Counted from the first letter of the stretch, positions 42,670 through 55,316 are shown. The stretch: DNA of 64,000 bases from Poa pratensis (GCA_947311845.1 CAMZMU010000089.1:23774435-23838434); one strand, 5' to 3'. The notes: generated by a model not told the origin, from the sequence alone. Made by a program: numbers and translations.

Positions 42670-45600
42670 ATGGAGAAGAAGAAGGTGCGGTGTCCAAGGT
42701 GTGCCACGGCCACTCGCGGCCGGTCGTCGACCTGTTCTACAGCCCCGTCACGCCCGACGGCTACTTCCTCATCAGCGCCAGCAAGGGTAAGCGATCCGCT
42801 ACACTCGGCTTTGCGCTGGCCACCTCAACTCACTCGTTATTTTTGGGTTGTCCGTTTGTGGCTGGGATTCGTTCGGATCCAAAGCCGTGGTAGACTGGTA
42901 GAGATGCGGACAGCAGATATGTTATTCTCGAGATTGTGGATTGCGATGTGATTACCTTTTTTAGCACGCGAGATTCTATCCTGAAATATGTTTAATCCGT
43001 GGTCCTGAGGGCTATATGTTGGATTCAGTATCTGGTCTGGTGGACGAATATTCGTCACTTGCTGTTTGTACTGTTGTCTCACCCACATTATATGGATAGT
43101 ATCGGTTCCATTGGTCATGGAATACATTGACATTTTGTATCAGTTTCACAATCTAATCAAGTTTGTGCGATCTCGGTTTGATTTGAAGGATTTAGCAGTT
43201 ATCATGTGCCATGTTCGAATGCCAAACTTTGCCACATACCTTTAGTTAAGCCTGTCTAAGTTAGGAAAATGTTCATCATTTGCCTACGGTTTCGCCTGCC
43301 AACCTATTTTAGCTAGATCCTGTGTGAGAGACACTAGATCCTGTGTGAGAGAAACGTGGAGTTGGAGCAATGGTCACTTAGTCTGCGTTAGGCATGGTGG
43401 ATTATGACAATCCAGCCTTATCAGCTGGCTTTGCTTATTTTACTGTTTGACTAACAAAACTTTCATGCTTTTGTGGCTATCTTTCCGCAGAAGAATAGGG
43501 TATGTACAATGGTCGATGAAACGGTCTTATTGCAACCTAACACGTAATCAAGCTATGACAAAAAAAATTATGCACAATGGGTTATTTTTTAGTCTGATCT
43601 CAAATACCAAATATCCCTAAATATGTTGTCGGACAAATGTTGCTAAGAGATTCTCTTAGCTAAGAGAAGACAAACCTCTTTTTTTGTTTCTCTCTCCTCC
43701 AACTCATCAGTTATCCTACGTGGCATTGCTAATATGAGACCATTGTACATGCCCTTAGGGCGTCTCCAATGTGGAAATAAGCCTCGGTCTTAAGGGTAAA
43801 GTGAGCTTAAGACCAGGTCTTAAACATTGCAGCGGTCGGTCGTAAGAAAAGATCCCTTGAGGTCGGCCTTATCAGTGCGACCCGGCCATAGCCAATAGAA
43901 AATGGTTTCTCTCTGCCCTCTCTCCTGGTCGTGCGCTTCAGGGCCGAAGGAGATGAGAAAAAAAAACTGGAAAGAGCTGTATGGTTGGGGTATAAAAGCT
44001 GCCAAGTGGGCTCCATGTTATGGCCCAGATGGAACTTAAACATTGTGGAGATTTTAGATTGTTACAAGAAACAGACTGGGGCCCAGCTTAAGGTCTGACT
44101 ATGAAATAAGCATTGGAGACGCCCTTATAGAATCAATCCAGCTCAACACGGTTTTGGAACCACAATCTGAGCCATAAGCAAGCTAAGTTGTGGCAGTGTT
44201 TTTGTCCATTGCAATCTAATAGATTAGATTAGGCTGTAAACCAAATCCTATGTACTCCTAGTTCATATACTGCAGCTTATTTTCCCTTTCGCCTAAATTG
44301 TTATAAGCATACGTTGTTAGTCACTCTATACATGGTCAGAACATTTAACTGCAGATCCATGCTTTGATATTTGTTGTGCTACTTGTCCATGTTTTTGTTT
44401 CCACGTCTTCATTTCATATTTGGAAATTTGCTGTTATTTTTCGAGAAATTAGATTGGCTATATACTTCATTGATGTTATAATGCCGAATAGAGTTGTAAC
44501 GTTACTGGATTGCCTGGATATTCACAGGAGGTAGTTGCCTTTATGTCTGCTCAAATTAGGGATGTAAATGGGCCATTAAATGGCGCCACATAATCCCATA
44601 TAATTAGGCTCATAGTTAATTTTCCCAGGAAACAAATCACCATTTTGTACTGTTGACCAAATAAATGGGATTATGTGGTGCCATTTATTGTCCCATTTAC
44701 ATCCCTAGTTCAAATGGAGGTTGTTAAATGAGTAATACATATAAGTGCATGTTTTCATCACCGCTGAGCTGTCAGTTCTAGGGATGTAAATAAATGATAA
44801 CTGTTGGATATAATTAAAGATATTTTTCTATTCCATAGATGTAGTTTCAAACATTATACAACTAATATGTCTTCTTAGCTATGTGTTGCAGTAGCATTTG
44901 TCGGCCATTAGATGGCATACCTGTTTATTCTAGATTTACCTCCATGACATAATTCTTTATAACAAGTATTAAAATACTTCCAATGAAGTATCCCCAGAGA
45001 GGGACAACTTAAATTGAACAAGAACTATCATCCTCTGATGTACTCTTCTTTGCTCTCAGTATTATAATGCTGAGTATGATACTAGCCTGTCCGCACACCG
45101 AGTTCATGCTAAATAGGAAAAATGTTCTGTTCTGTTCGCGGTGTGGTGTGGTGCATTCTTTAATTAGTTGTTGACATAATTAAGAATTTAAGATGATTAA
45201 CTTGATTTTTTTCGTCTATTGCTGCGATCAGTTCCAGTTACTGATATAATTAATATACATAAGAGATTGTTGGATGCCTGACCAGCTTTTAATCTAGGCC
45301 ATTGATGTGGTGAATGGAGGGCCAGGACAGGAACAAATCAAATAGGGACATAAACAGGGGCGTATCTGGCAAAGAATCAAGTTGCGTCTTTATGTTATTA
45401 TATAGGTTGCACCATTATTAGATTATTTGCTTGGTAAACTATTATTCAATAACAGAGTGCTCTTACCAGACAAGGGTGCAAATACTGGCACACGATAGTT
45501 GTTACCTGTTAAGCTTATTACTTATAGTCAACTTTGCGTGTAACCCTCACTTTCAAATGCATAAAAAATTTTCCATGTCTTGTTATGAGTGTTAACAAGC

Positions 45601-48600
45601 ACCCAACACTAAGATCTTATTTTCTGGTCTGCAGACTCAAATCCGATGTTACGTAACGGCGATACGGAGATTGGATTGGGACTTTTGAAGGTCATAAGGG
45701 TGCTGTTTGGAGCTCTTGTCTAGACACAAATGCCCTTCATGCTGCCTCTGGTTCTGCAGACTTCTCAGCGTATGACATTTGTCGTGCAAAGTTTAATTAA
45801 TAGTTTAATACATTTCAATTATTTTTTCTTTGAGGAATTCGAATATTCCTGGCTACTGCACTACTCTATCAGAGTATCAGCTAATACTTATCAGATGGAT
45901 ATCTATGTATTTATGTTTTTGCATTCCTTCAGGAGACATGCCAAAAATGTGATTGTTAGCGGCATAGTACATTTGTGATCCTTACATTAGTTTAATTTGT
46001 TATAATTATACGCATTCTTCAATTATTTAACACTTATATGTACATAACTTAGCCAACCTTGAAAAGTGCTGAACAAAACTGCATTTGATTTTTCATCTTC
46101 TTTGTGATTTAAATCAAGATTCACTAACAGGTTCAAATCATTATTTTAGTGCACCATGGGGTAGTGGATGCAGTATGTTACAACCTTAGTTACACACTTA
46201 GTTACACAGCTTTCAGTTGTGGATTTATGCATAGTGGGCCATTCTGATTTCCTATGATGGGACATCCACTTAACTGCACATTACTGGTTGGTTGCTCGCC
46301 TGGTGAACCATAACCTAATGCATTGACGATCGAACATAAAAAATAGGTAGAATAAGAGGGCAACTATGTTTATTCATCTGCATAATTAATACATTATCAC
46401 TCTATTTTATGGATGCAAGTCTGCTGATACTCTGTTCAAAGAAATACAAGCATTTGTTTTTGCAGAAAGCATCGCAGTCCTCTAATGCTAATGCTCAGAA
46501 ATGTTTCCGCACTAATTCTTGACTATTTACTCTTTTGAAAACATATTTGACTTTTTTTGCAGCAAAATATGGGATGCACTGACAGGAAATGAGCTACATT
46601 CATTTGAGCACAAGCATATAGTACGTGCTTGTGCCTTTTCCGAGGTAATGCTTGTTGGAAGCTTAACTCTGCCTCCTGTTCTGACATCCCCCCCCCCCCC
46701 CCCCCCCCCCCCCCTTTTTAATAAGATGATACTTCTGTACTCTTCTCCTTTTGTCCTTTATGTTCCTCCAGACTTTCTTAATTAAGGCTTGGTATTGCTA
46801 TTCTTGAACTTGCCACAAAATATGGACTATTCAGCAAGTATATTAGCCATGTCGCTCATTACATCCATCAGCCCATCTCATTGAATAATTTTAATCATGT
46901 CTATGAAGTTGTATAATTATTAATTAGGTGTTTGTTTTCTTACCAGTCTGTGTGCTATAGTAGTCAGTTGAAACTGTCCTCCATAAGCAGTTCTAAACCT
47001 AATCAAACCGGTGATGCAACTGCAGGATACACACATGTTGCTCACTGGTGGCATGGAAAAGATTTTGCGTGTATATGATATGAATCGTCCAGATGCAGCT
47101 CCAAGAGAACTTGACAAAGCACCTGGTTCTGTGCGAACTGTTACTTGGCTTCATAGTGATCAGTCTATTCTAAGTTCCTGCACTGATATGGGTGGAGTGA
47201 GGTTTGTCTCGAAAATATCTTTAATATTTGAAGCTAGTATGGAAAACTCCTGCTGCATACTTGTTCCCCTGATTAATTATTGACGTGAACAGATTATGGG
47301 ATGTGAGAAGCGGAAAAATTGTCCAAACTCTTGAAACCAAGGCACCTGTCACCAGTGCAGAAGTAAGCCAGGATGGCAGGTTCATTACTACAGCTGATGG
47401 TTCAAGTGTTAAATTTTGGGATGCGAATCAGTAAGTTCTTTCCTGTACGACCATTGTCCTGCATCACATGCATTGTTCAGTTCTTTAGCATTTTTTCTTG
47501 TATTTCGACAGTTTTGGGCTCGTTAAAAGCTACAATATGCCATGCACTGTGGAGTCAGCTTCACTTGAACCAAAGTCTGGGAGTAAGTTCATTACCGGAG
47601 GGGAAGATATGTGGGTTCATGTATATGATTTCTTCACTGGTGAAGAAATAGGTAAGCCTGTTATTATATTTAATCAAGTGACTACTGACTCCAGCAAGTC
47701 TGAGTCTTCGGTGCAGTTATTCATTCCCAGAACAGAACAGTAGCATAATATGTTTGTTTAGCTTTACTATTCTGAGTTGTAGAGCAATTTGGTCACCTAG
47801 GGAACCAGTCAGATTTTTTTTTTGAATTTTACAGACACAAGTGAATTACTATAAATATAAATCAGCTTCTAGAGCAAAGGCAGGGAGTCAGTGACTGCCG
47901 GATATGGTTGTGTGAGAGTGGTACTGGGTTCAAATCCCAGTTTTGTATTCTTTTTTTTCCCTATTTGCACATATGACATGTGGGTCTCGATGCTGCAATA
48001 CAGAAACAGTTGATACATACGAATGATAGCCATTGAATTCTACCGAGATGGATGAGATGGTCTGGATGACAGAAGTATAAGTAGTATATTAATTTTGCTA
48101 TATCTACAAATATCACCTCATTGACTGTACAATTGGACTCTATTGCTGTTGCTTTTTATTTTTTGGCTGTAGCTTTCTTTATAACTGATATTTGAAAGTT
48201 AAATTTCAAATACTAATTTGATGTCAACCTATTTACTAATAGAGGTGTCACTAACTGATTCCGATGACATAACTTGACAAATTACAACTGGTTGTTATTC
48301 TCAAGTGTAATTTACACTGTAAAGCTGAAACCCAGTGTTCCAAAGTCAAAGCTTTCGTCCCAGCCTTGTCTCATTTTGTGTAGTCTGCCTGCTTGCTAAT
48401 TGTGCTGTTGCTGGACCTAGAATATGGTCATCATGATGGCCATGAGCCACTGATGTGAGCAAACAACTATTTCCGTGGTTACTTCATAAGCCCACATTAC
48501 ATATCGAAATAAGTATCTCCTTTTTCACTACCATATGGTATCGTGACACTTGGGACTGATTCTATTTTGTGTTTTGCAGCCTGCAACAAAGGCCACCATG

Positions 48601-48818
48601 GTCCAGTCCACTGTGTCCGGTTTGCACCTGTTGGCGAATCATACGCATCAGGATCAGAAGATGGCACCATCCGGATCTGGCCGCTGAACCTGGCCAATGC
48701 TGATGACAGTGAGGCACCCAGTGCAAACGGTAAACCAAAGGCTGCTGCGGTGGTAAATGAGGTTGCGCGTAAAATCGAAGGCTTCCACATTTCCAAGGAG
48801 GGGCAGACCGAGGTGTAG
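42670..48818 (+). CDS. STRAP: WD40 protein, serine/threonine kinase receptor-associated protein (STRAP) homologue
   Basis: Seven exons: 42670-42786, 45635-45769, 46563-46644, 47026-47201, 47293-47430, 47512-47651, 48580-48818; all introns GT-AG. Exon lengths total 1027, two short of a multiple of three. WD40 repeat signatures occur in order ([89 protein letters not shown]) ahead of a charged tail ending KEGQTEV. The expected length is about 342 aa. Animal STRAP (UNRIP) works in the SMN complex and TGF-beta signalling; plant function is inferred as a cytoplasmic scaffold. Exon 1 (near 42687) and exon 2 (near 45666) each lack one G of a G run, so the gene as written is out of frame twice; the rest is conserved, which suggests sequence errors. 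Confidence 0.88.
43498..43754. mobile_element. Tourist-like MITE in STRAP intron 1
   Basis: Ends GGGTATGTACAATGGT and, at the right, ACCATTGTACATGCCC, an inverted pair with one mismatch. Flanks are ATA (left) and TTA (right), an imperfect 3-bp duplication. Confidence 0.7.
43758..44124. mobile_element. PIF/Harbinger-type MITE in STRAP intron 1 (367 bp)
   Basis: Perfect terminal repeats GGGCGTCTCCAATG / CATTGGAGACGCCC with TTA on both sides (43755-43757 and 44125-44127). No ORF of its own. It abuts the previous MITE with only the TTA between them. Confidence 0.85.
44557..44707. mobile_element. hAT-type MITE in STRAP intron 1 (151 bp)
   Basis: Terminal inverted repeats of about 42 bp start TAGGGATGTAAATGGG, close to the classical hAT end. 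Flanked by GCTCAAAT (44549-44556) and GTTCAAAT (44708-44715), an 8-bp duplication with one mismatch. Confidence 0.8.
46688..46714. repeat. Poly-C run of 27 bases in STRAP intron 3
   Basis: Uninterrupted C homopolymer. Its length is unlikely to be exact in this assembly. Confidence 0.9.
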
Positions 48819-49056
48819 GATTACATCCTCACCAAACCTGGCAATGGTCAGTGCTGATTGGGAGACAAGGAGATTGTTCAGAGCCCTGGTCTTTTGGCGC
48901 TGCCCTTGAGTCCATCACGTTGAAGCTTCTTTGCCAACCAAGGGCAACTTGTATCTCTCATCGCCCGGGGAAAATTTGCCCGCCACGAGGAAACGGTGGA
49001 TTTCTGTACGGGCCCCTTATCAGTAGACTATGTTAAGGTAGCATCCTAAGAGCCAG

Positions 49057-49062
49057 AATAAA
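49057..49062 (+). terminator. Candidate poly(A) signal of STRAP
   Basis: AATAAA 239 bp after the stop codon, a usual 3'UTR length in grasses. Confidence 0.4.
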
Positions 49063-50432
49063 CCGAGGGGAAAGCAAGTCGGCAGTTAGTGTCGTGCCTG
49101 TGTTCACAGAAAGTAAAATTTATGTATCGCCCACAGCAGTCGTTATACAGATGTCAATTGTGTTAACCGTTTTCGCTCACCATTCTGTGATGATGACAGA
49201 TGAACTATTTGCCAATACTTTGCTCCGGCTGGGTTCACCACATAACTTTCTATTTTGATTGACAGGGCAGACTAGACGCTGAGAACATTGTTCAGGTTGC
49301 TCGTCTCTCCAGCGGACTGTTGGCATTGCGGCCAAACCAAGGACGTGCAGCTATTCCTGGTCAGCTCTGCTGATCATTGTTACAGGACTAGGAATTGCTT
49401 CACATTCCTTAAAAAAAAAGGAATTGCTTCACATGCTCCGCCATGTGTTCCTTTCGAACCTGCGGCGTATCACCGACGAGGTAGCAGCGCCGGCCATGTG
49501 AAATCCCTGTTTGACCAGTGCTACTCGCATGATTTTTTTTATTTTGGACTGCCACTCATGATTGGTAACGAGTAATAGCAAATTTACAGTTCCAGCCCTT
49601 GATAAAAAAAATGTCACGCACTTCTTTTTCAATTTGTGTCAAGTTAGTTTGTCACAGAACCTCATCATACCAGTTGCAGAGTTACTACAATTAAGCTTCC
49701 TAGTTGAAATAAATGGTCGTAGGACATGTAAACAAGAGTTACTGCTACTACTGGCATCTGTCGCGAGGACATAAACTCTTGTGATTTATGGCATCGACGG
49801 CCAGCCTGTGTTCGTTCCCTATGAGCGAAGGCCTCACGTGGTTTTACAGGATCTTGTAAGGCTTCTGCATTGCCATTTACACCCTGCAATCGATCACAGC
49901 GTCCTTCTACCCCAGATTGCAGCAGAGTCCGGCGCTCTCTGACTGCCGCAGCGCACACTTGCCTTCCAAAATAATATCGGTGACATGAATGCATTTGTAC
50001 GTTTCTGGGCCAACATTTTACTGCACAGTTGACTGAATTGACGTGCATTTTTTCTGGACTCTGGCTGATCTTCACATCTTTATCCAAATTTAACAAAATG
50101 GAAAACGCAGTGATCTTTTCCATAATTTTTAGAAGCGTCAGGGTGCAGCAACCGGGAAGTCCGGGGTCCCAGGTGTAACCACTCGCGTCCTGAAATTATC
50201 CAGTTCATCGCATTAAACTACAGACCGGCACCGAGGAACAGTCCAGCAAATCCAGCACACGGATATATAATGCATCCACATGACTAATAGAATGTGACCA
50301 CACAACTGGAGGAGATAAAAGTTTCGGTTGACCCACAAATGATGAATCACAATCATGTGGAAGATGAATCTGACATGAAACATCAGTTTATTTTCCCTCC
50401 TCCAATCAACAATCTGAATAAACATGACATAC
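49063..50432. other. Intergenic region between STRAP and the Reina-like element
   Basis: No gene, RNA or TE ends recognised. Short ORFs here lack similarity or codon structure. A short direct repeat of GGAATTGCTTCACAT lies near 49391-49435. Confidence 0.45.
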
Positions 50433-50727
50433 TGTAATGTCCTTGCCGTGGATTGCTCCGACGGATTTGGGACGGTGGGTTGCGTGGAGAGGAAGTAGAT
50501 GGAGAGGGCAAGAGATCAGGAACGGGATGATGCCCTTAGTTCATTCATTAGTTCGATGCGGTTACAGATACCAATCCCCGAGCTTATAAGTGCGCTCCCT
50601 TCTCATCTCTCACATACGCACACGATACGGCCCACGGCCCACACCACTTACAGCCCAAACACCCACTAGCCACTCTGCTTCTTCTCCGCTGTCGTCACGC
50701 TAGTCGAGCCTTGCGTAGTGCTTGCCG
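50433..50727 (-). repeat. 3' LTR of the Reina-like element
   Basis: Plus strand starts TGTAATGTCCTTGCCG. Its other end (minus-strand start) is ragged: compared with the right LTR it lacks a clean TGTCACGGCAAGCAAA, and no purine tract precedes it. The pol ORF's last codons and stop (50666) lie inside this LTR. Confidence 0.8.
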
Positions 50728-53700
50728 GTGCGTTAGGAAAACGCTGGCGCACCACCTCATAGTCTTCCCATGTTGCAGAAGCTGCAGGTAACTCAGACCA
50801 GCGAATGAGTACCTGCAAGATAGCAACATTACCTTTCTTCACCAGGCGCCGATCAAGGATTTCTGTAGGTTGTAGATCCTCTGTGTCCAATGGTAGAGGT
50901 GACGGCAGAGATGCATAGACAGGAGTGTGATCTGGTACATGACCCTTGAGCCGAGATACATGGAACACTGGGTGCACAAGGCTCTGATCTGGTAGTTGCA
51001 ATTTGTAAGCTGCTCGTCCAATGCGTTCCAGAATCTGAAATGGCCCAAAGAACTTCATAGCTAGCTTGGGACATGGCCTGTTCACCACACTGGACTGGGC
51101 ATAAGGCTGTAGCTTCAAGAACACTGATTCACCCACAGCAAACTCCCTTGCAGACCTGTTTCTGTCAGCATCTAGTTTCATTTTTGTTTGAGCTTTGAGC
51201 AGATGTTGCTTTAGGAATCCAGAGTATTGCTCACGTTCCTGCAACCACCCTTGTAAGTCTGCATGTGTTGCTGTACCAGGAGATGCAATATGTCCCATGT
51301 TTGGGTCCTTCCCAAACACAGCTTTGAAAGGAGTGCACCCCAATGAATTATGGTAAGAAGTATTGTACCAGAACTCAACCAGAGACAACCACTTGTACCA
51401 TTGTTTGGGAGAATCCTGTACTGCACATCTGAGGTACATTTCCAGGCACTGATTTACCCTCTCTGTTTGCCCATCAGTCTGAGGATGATAAGCTGTGGAC
51501 ATTTGCAATTGAGTGCCCCACAGTTTGAACAGCTCCTTCCAGAAATTGCTTGTGAAAATTTTTCTCTGTTAGAGGTGATGGTGAGGGGCATGCTGTGTAG
51601 TTTCACTACATTGTTGAAGAAAACCTCTGCCACTGTTGCTGCTGTATATGGATGCTTGAGTGGTATGAAATGGCTATGTTTAGTGAACCTGTCTACCACC
51701 ACTAAAATAACTGAATAGCCATGTGACTTAGGCAGTCCTTCAATGAAATCCATGGAAACATCTTCCCAAGGGCCTTCTGGAACAGGAAGTGGGCATAATA
51801 ATCCTGGATACTTACAATGCTCATGCTTTGCTTGCTGGCAGACTTGGCATTGCTGCACAAAATTCTCTACTGCCTTCTTGATGCCAGTCCAGTGGAATAG
51901 TTTGTGCAGCCTTTGGTAGCTAGCCTGAAAACCAGAGTGTCCCCCAATAGGAGATGCATGAAAAGCTTCAATGAGCTTAGTTTGTAGTCCACTATTTCCT
52001 CCAATCCATATTTTTCCTTTGTACTTCAGTATGCCTTGTACTAGAGAGAAATCTGGAACTGAGTCTGGTGCCAGTGCTAGTTTCTGTAGCAGTTCTTGTG
52101 CCTCTGCATCCACTGCATAAGAATTGAGCACTTCTTGTAGCCACACAGGCTGAGCACTAGATACTGCTTGTAAGGCAAAAACATGTCCCACACGAGAGAG
52201 AGCATCTGCTGCTTTGTTATCCACTCCTCTCTTGTACTGAAATTTGAACTGTAACCCAACTAGTTTTGTCATAGCTTTTCTCTGTAAGTCTGAGCTGAGG
52301 ACCTGATCCTCCAGGTGACACAGGCTTTTGTGATCAGTTTTGATCACAAAAGGTCCTCTGGAAATGTATGGTCTCCATTGTCTATAGCCATCATAATTGC
52401 CAAAAATTCCTTTTCATAAATAGAGAGCTTCTTGTTTGTCTGCCCTAAGGCTTTGCTGTAAAAGGCTACTGGATGTCCATTCTGACTGAGCACTGCTCCA
52501 ATCCCAGAGTGACAAGCATCTGTTTCGATGCAGAATGGTTGTGAAAAATCTGGTAAAGCCAACACAGGAGTTGAAACCATTGCTTTCTTCAGTGCTTCAA
52601 ATGCCTTTTGTGCTTCATCAGTCCACTGAAACAATTGCTTCTTCAATAAATCAGTGAGTGGTTTTGCAATGAGTCCATAATGCTCCACAAACTTTCTATA
52701 ATAGCCAGTCATTCCTAGAATTCCTCTCAGTTCAGTCAGATTTGTGGGCACTGGCCAATTTACCATTGCTGCTGTTTTCTGGGGGTCTGTTGCCACCCCT
52801 TTGTCAGAGATGATGTGACCCAAATATTCTAATTGAGGCTGGGCAAATGAGCATTTGCTTTGCTTTGCAAACAACTTGTTATCCCTCAAGATCTGCAACA
52901 CCTGATGCAAGTGTTGTGCATGTGACTGTAAGTCTTTGCTATACACCAGAATATCATCCATAAAAACCAGCACAAATTTCCTGATGCAAGGGGCAAATAC
53001 TGAATTCATCAAGCACTGAAAGGTAGCAGGGGCATTGGTCAAACCAAATGGCATTACTCTGAACTGAAATTGTCCATGGTGTGTTTTGAAAGCTGTTTTG
53101 GCTTCATCATCTTCCACCATCCTGATTTGATGGTATCCTGCTCTCAGATCCAGTTTGGAAAACCACTTGGATCCAGCCAATTCATCCAGTAACTCATCCA
53201 CAATAGGCAAAGGAAATTTACTCTTCACTGTTATATTGTTCAGTCTTCTGTAGTCCACGCAGAAACGCCAAGTCCCATCTTTTTCTTTACCAGCAATACA
53301 GGGGAAGCAAAAGGTGACATACTAGTAGTCACCAGTCCAGAAGCAATCATCTCATTCACTTGTTTTTCTATCTCATCTTTCTGCTGTGGGGAGTACCTGT
53401 ATGGCCTGGAATTGACAGGTACACTGTCTGGCAGTAAAGAAATTGCATGATCAAAAGCTCTATGTGGTGGTAGTGTTTTTGGGTCTTGGAACACGTCTTG
53501 GAAATTATCCAATGTGGACTGAATTAACTGTGGTAACTCTGTACCATCTGCTTGAGTAGCAAAGGAAACCACTGCTGTAGCCCAAATGTCATTGCCCTTG
53601 CATGCTTTCTCAATTTGTTCTAAGGACATTTCCTTGAGCTGCATTGTTTTTTGGTCTACAATGCCCTGTAGCTGTACTGGTTGTCCTGACTTGTTGAATT

Positions 53701-54255
53701 TAATCCACTTCTCTGCCAGTGGCATGTCATTTCACCCCATTGTGACAGCCAGTCCATACCCAGAATTGCATCATATCCACCTAGAGGCACTACCTTCATG
53801 TCAGTGGAGAAGGTGTGTCCCTGAATCCACCACTCAAGCCCTTGTACCTCCTTATCACAGAGCATTTGCTCTCCATTTGCCACTTTTACTTGTAACTTTC
53901 TCTCTAAAGCAGTTGTTGTACATCTCAGTTTGTCAACCAGTTGTTGGTCAATGAATGTATGGGAGCTGCCTGAATCCACCAACAGCAGCATCACTTGATT
54001 TCCAACCAGAGCTCTCAGCTTAATGGATTTATTATGTGTAGTACCAGCAATTGCATTTGCGGTCAGGTAAGCAGCTGCTTCCTCTACTGCTTCCTCCACT
54101 GCGATAGCATCCAACAGAGCATCACTGAGAATTTGTCCATCTGCCTCAGTTTCAATTGCTTTTATTTGAGCTCCTTTATTGGCACAAGTATGTCCTGGTG
54201 TGTATTTCTCACCACAACCATAGCACAGACCATTGGCTCTCCTGTATTCCTTCAA
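50666..54255 (-). pseudogene. Zinc knuckle - protease - RT - RNase H - integrase - chromodomain of the Reina-like element
   Basis: Successive ORFs: 54255-53656 has a CCHC knuckle (CYGCGEKYTPGHTC) and protease site VDSGSSHTFID; 53725-53240 runs up to the RT start (ASPVLLVKKK); 53258-52344 has RT (DLRAGYHQI, FMDDILVYS) and RNase H (ETDACHSGIGAVLSQ); 52347-51454 has the integrase zinc finger (H, H, CQVC) and MDFIEGLPKS; 51508-50666 has the integrase C-terminus and a chromodomain-like segment (VLIRWSELPAASATWEDYEV). Breaks lie near 53716, 53281, 52378 and 51561, each one base short in a homopolymer. Where the second catalytic Asp of integrase is expected (SDRD in relatives) the sequence reads SNRE. 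Confidence 0.8.
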
Positions 54256-55316
54256 CTGCTTGGCTTTCCAGACATCACCAGCTGCAAATTGTTGCCTGCC
54301 TGTATTATCTCCCCTGAAGGTAAACGTTCTGTGTGCTGCCGGCGCGCCACAGTACTCCCATGTTGTTTGCCTCTGCTGAGCATTGCTTCCTGAACCAAAG
54401 CATATTCAGTAGCTGCTTGCACTGAGTTGGGCAGTTGGATCTCCACAGCAGCTCTGATTTCCTCCTTTAACCCAAGTATGAACTGAGTTACTAGCATTGT
54501 TTCGCTTACCCCACCTTCATACAGCCTCACCTGATACACTAACTGATTGAACAACACCCTGTACTCCTGCACTGTGTTTGTCTGTTTCAACACAAGCAGG
54601 TCTCTCATACAAGTCCGGTGTATGTTCATGTCGAATTCGGTGAGTACAGCTGCACAGAATGCTGGCCAACTTGCACACACATCTGTGAACTTCACTGACT
54701 GGTACCAGTGCGCTGCATTACCATGCAGATGAAGAGAAGCTGATATGAGTTTGAAATTTTCTGGAATTTGGTACAGCTGAAAATAAGCCTCGCAATTGTC
54801 CAACCACATCCGAACCCCTTCCCCATCAAATCGAGGGAATTCCATCTTCGGCATCCATGATTTCCTTCCACTGTTCCCCCTTCGCCTGCCCCGTCCTCGA
54901 CGGTCACAACCGTCTGGCGTGCGTCTGGTGGTCGAGCGTGATGTCTCCATCGCGGCGGCGGCGGCGGGTGGTGGTGGTCTCCCCAGCCCGTTCGTTGCCG
55001 ATCCTTTATCCACTGAGGATGGCGACGCAGCCGAACACCCCATCTTCGCAAGCCGATCGGCCTCCGGCACTCTGGTTGCTGCGGATTCCTTCATCGCCCG
55101 TGCCGCGTGCACTTGTTCCTGGTGGATCTGACCAATTGAGCTTGCCGAAAGGTTTACCTTAGCCTGAACTTGGTCGAGCCGATTGACTTGCTCGCTGAAT
55201 TTTGCATCCAGATCATCGAGCCTGGTCTGGATCGTGGAAATCCCCGCCATCTGCTCCTGAAGAGAGCGAAGGGCCTCGAATTCCTTCAGCACCCGCTCCT
55301 CAAAGGTAGCCATCAC
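54252..55316 (-). CDS. Gag of the Reina-like element
   Basis: 354 aa. An N-terminal coiled coil (FEERVLKEFEALRSLQEQMA) is followed by a Pro/Arg/Gly-rich linker and the capsid region (FPRFDGEGVRMWLDNCEAYF, then VQEYRVLFNQLVYQ and FILGLKEEIRAAVE). The ORF ends early at 54252; the zinc-knuckle part continues in the next frame, because an A run near 54260-54262 is one base short. Confidence 0.8.
   Translation of the reverse strand: MMATFEERVLKEFEALRSLQEQMAGISTIQTRLDDLDAKFSEQVNRLDQVQAKVNLSASSIGQIHQEQVHAARAMKESAATRVPEADRLAKMGCSAASPSSVDKGSATNGLGRPPPPAAAAAMETSRSTTRRTPDGCDRRGRGRRRGNSGRKSWMPKMEFPRFDGEGVRMWLDNCEAYFQLYQIPENFKLISASLHLHGNAAHWYQSVKFTDVCASWPAFCAAVLTEFDMNIHRTCMRDLLVLKQTNTVQEYRVLFNQLVYQVRLYEGGVSETMLVTQFILGLKEEIRAAVEIQLPNSVQAATEYALVQEAMLSRGKQHGSTVARRQHTERLPSGEIIQAGNNLQLVMSGKPSS

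Noticed and set aside
42690..42893. GTG-started ORF as the STRAP start
   Set aside because: The ATG at 42670 fits the family N-terminus; the GTG frame is only exposed by the missing base and reads into intron 1.
47926..47938. GGGTTCAAATCCC, a tRNA/SINE B-box-like word in STRAP intron 6 followed by a T run
   Set aside because: No acceptable A box or cloverleaf was found upstream; a tRNA or SINE call is not supported.
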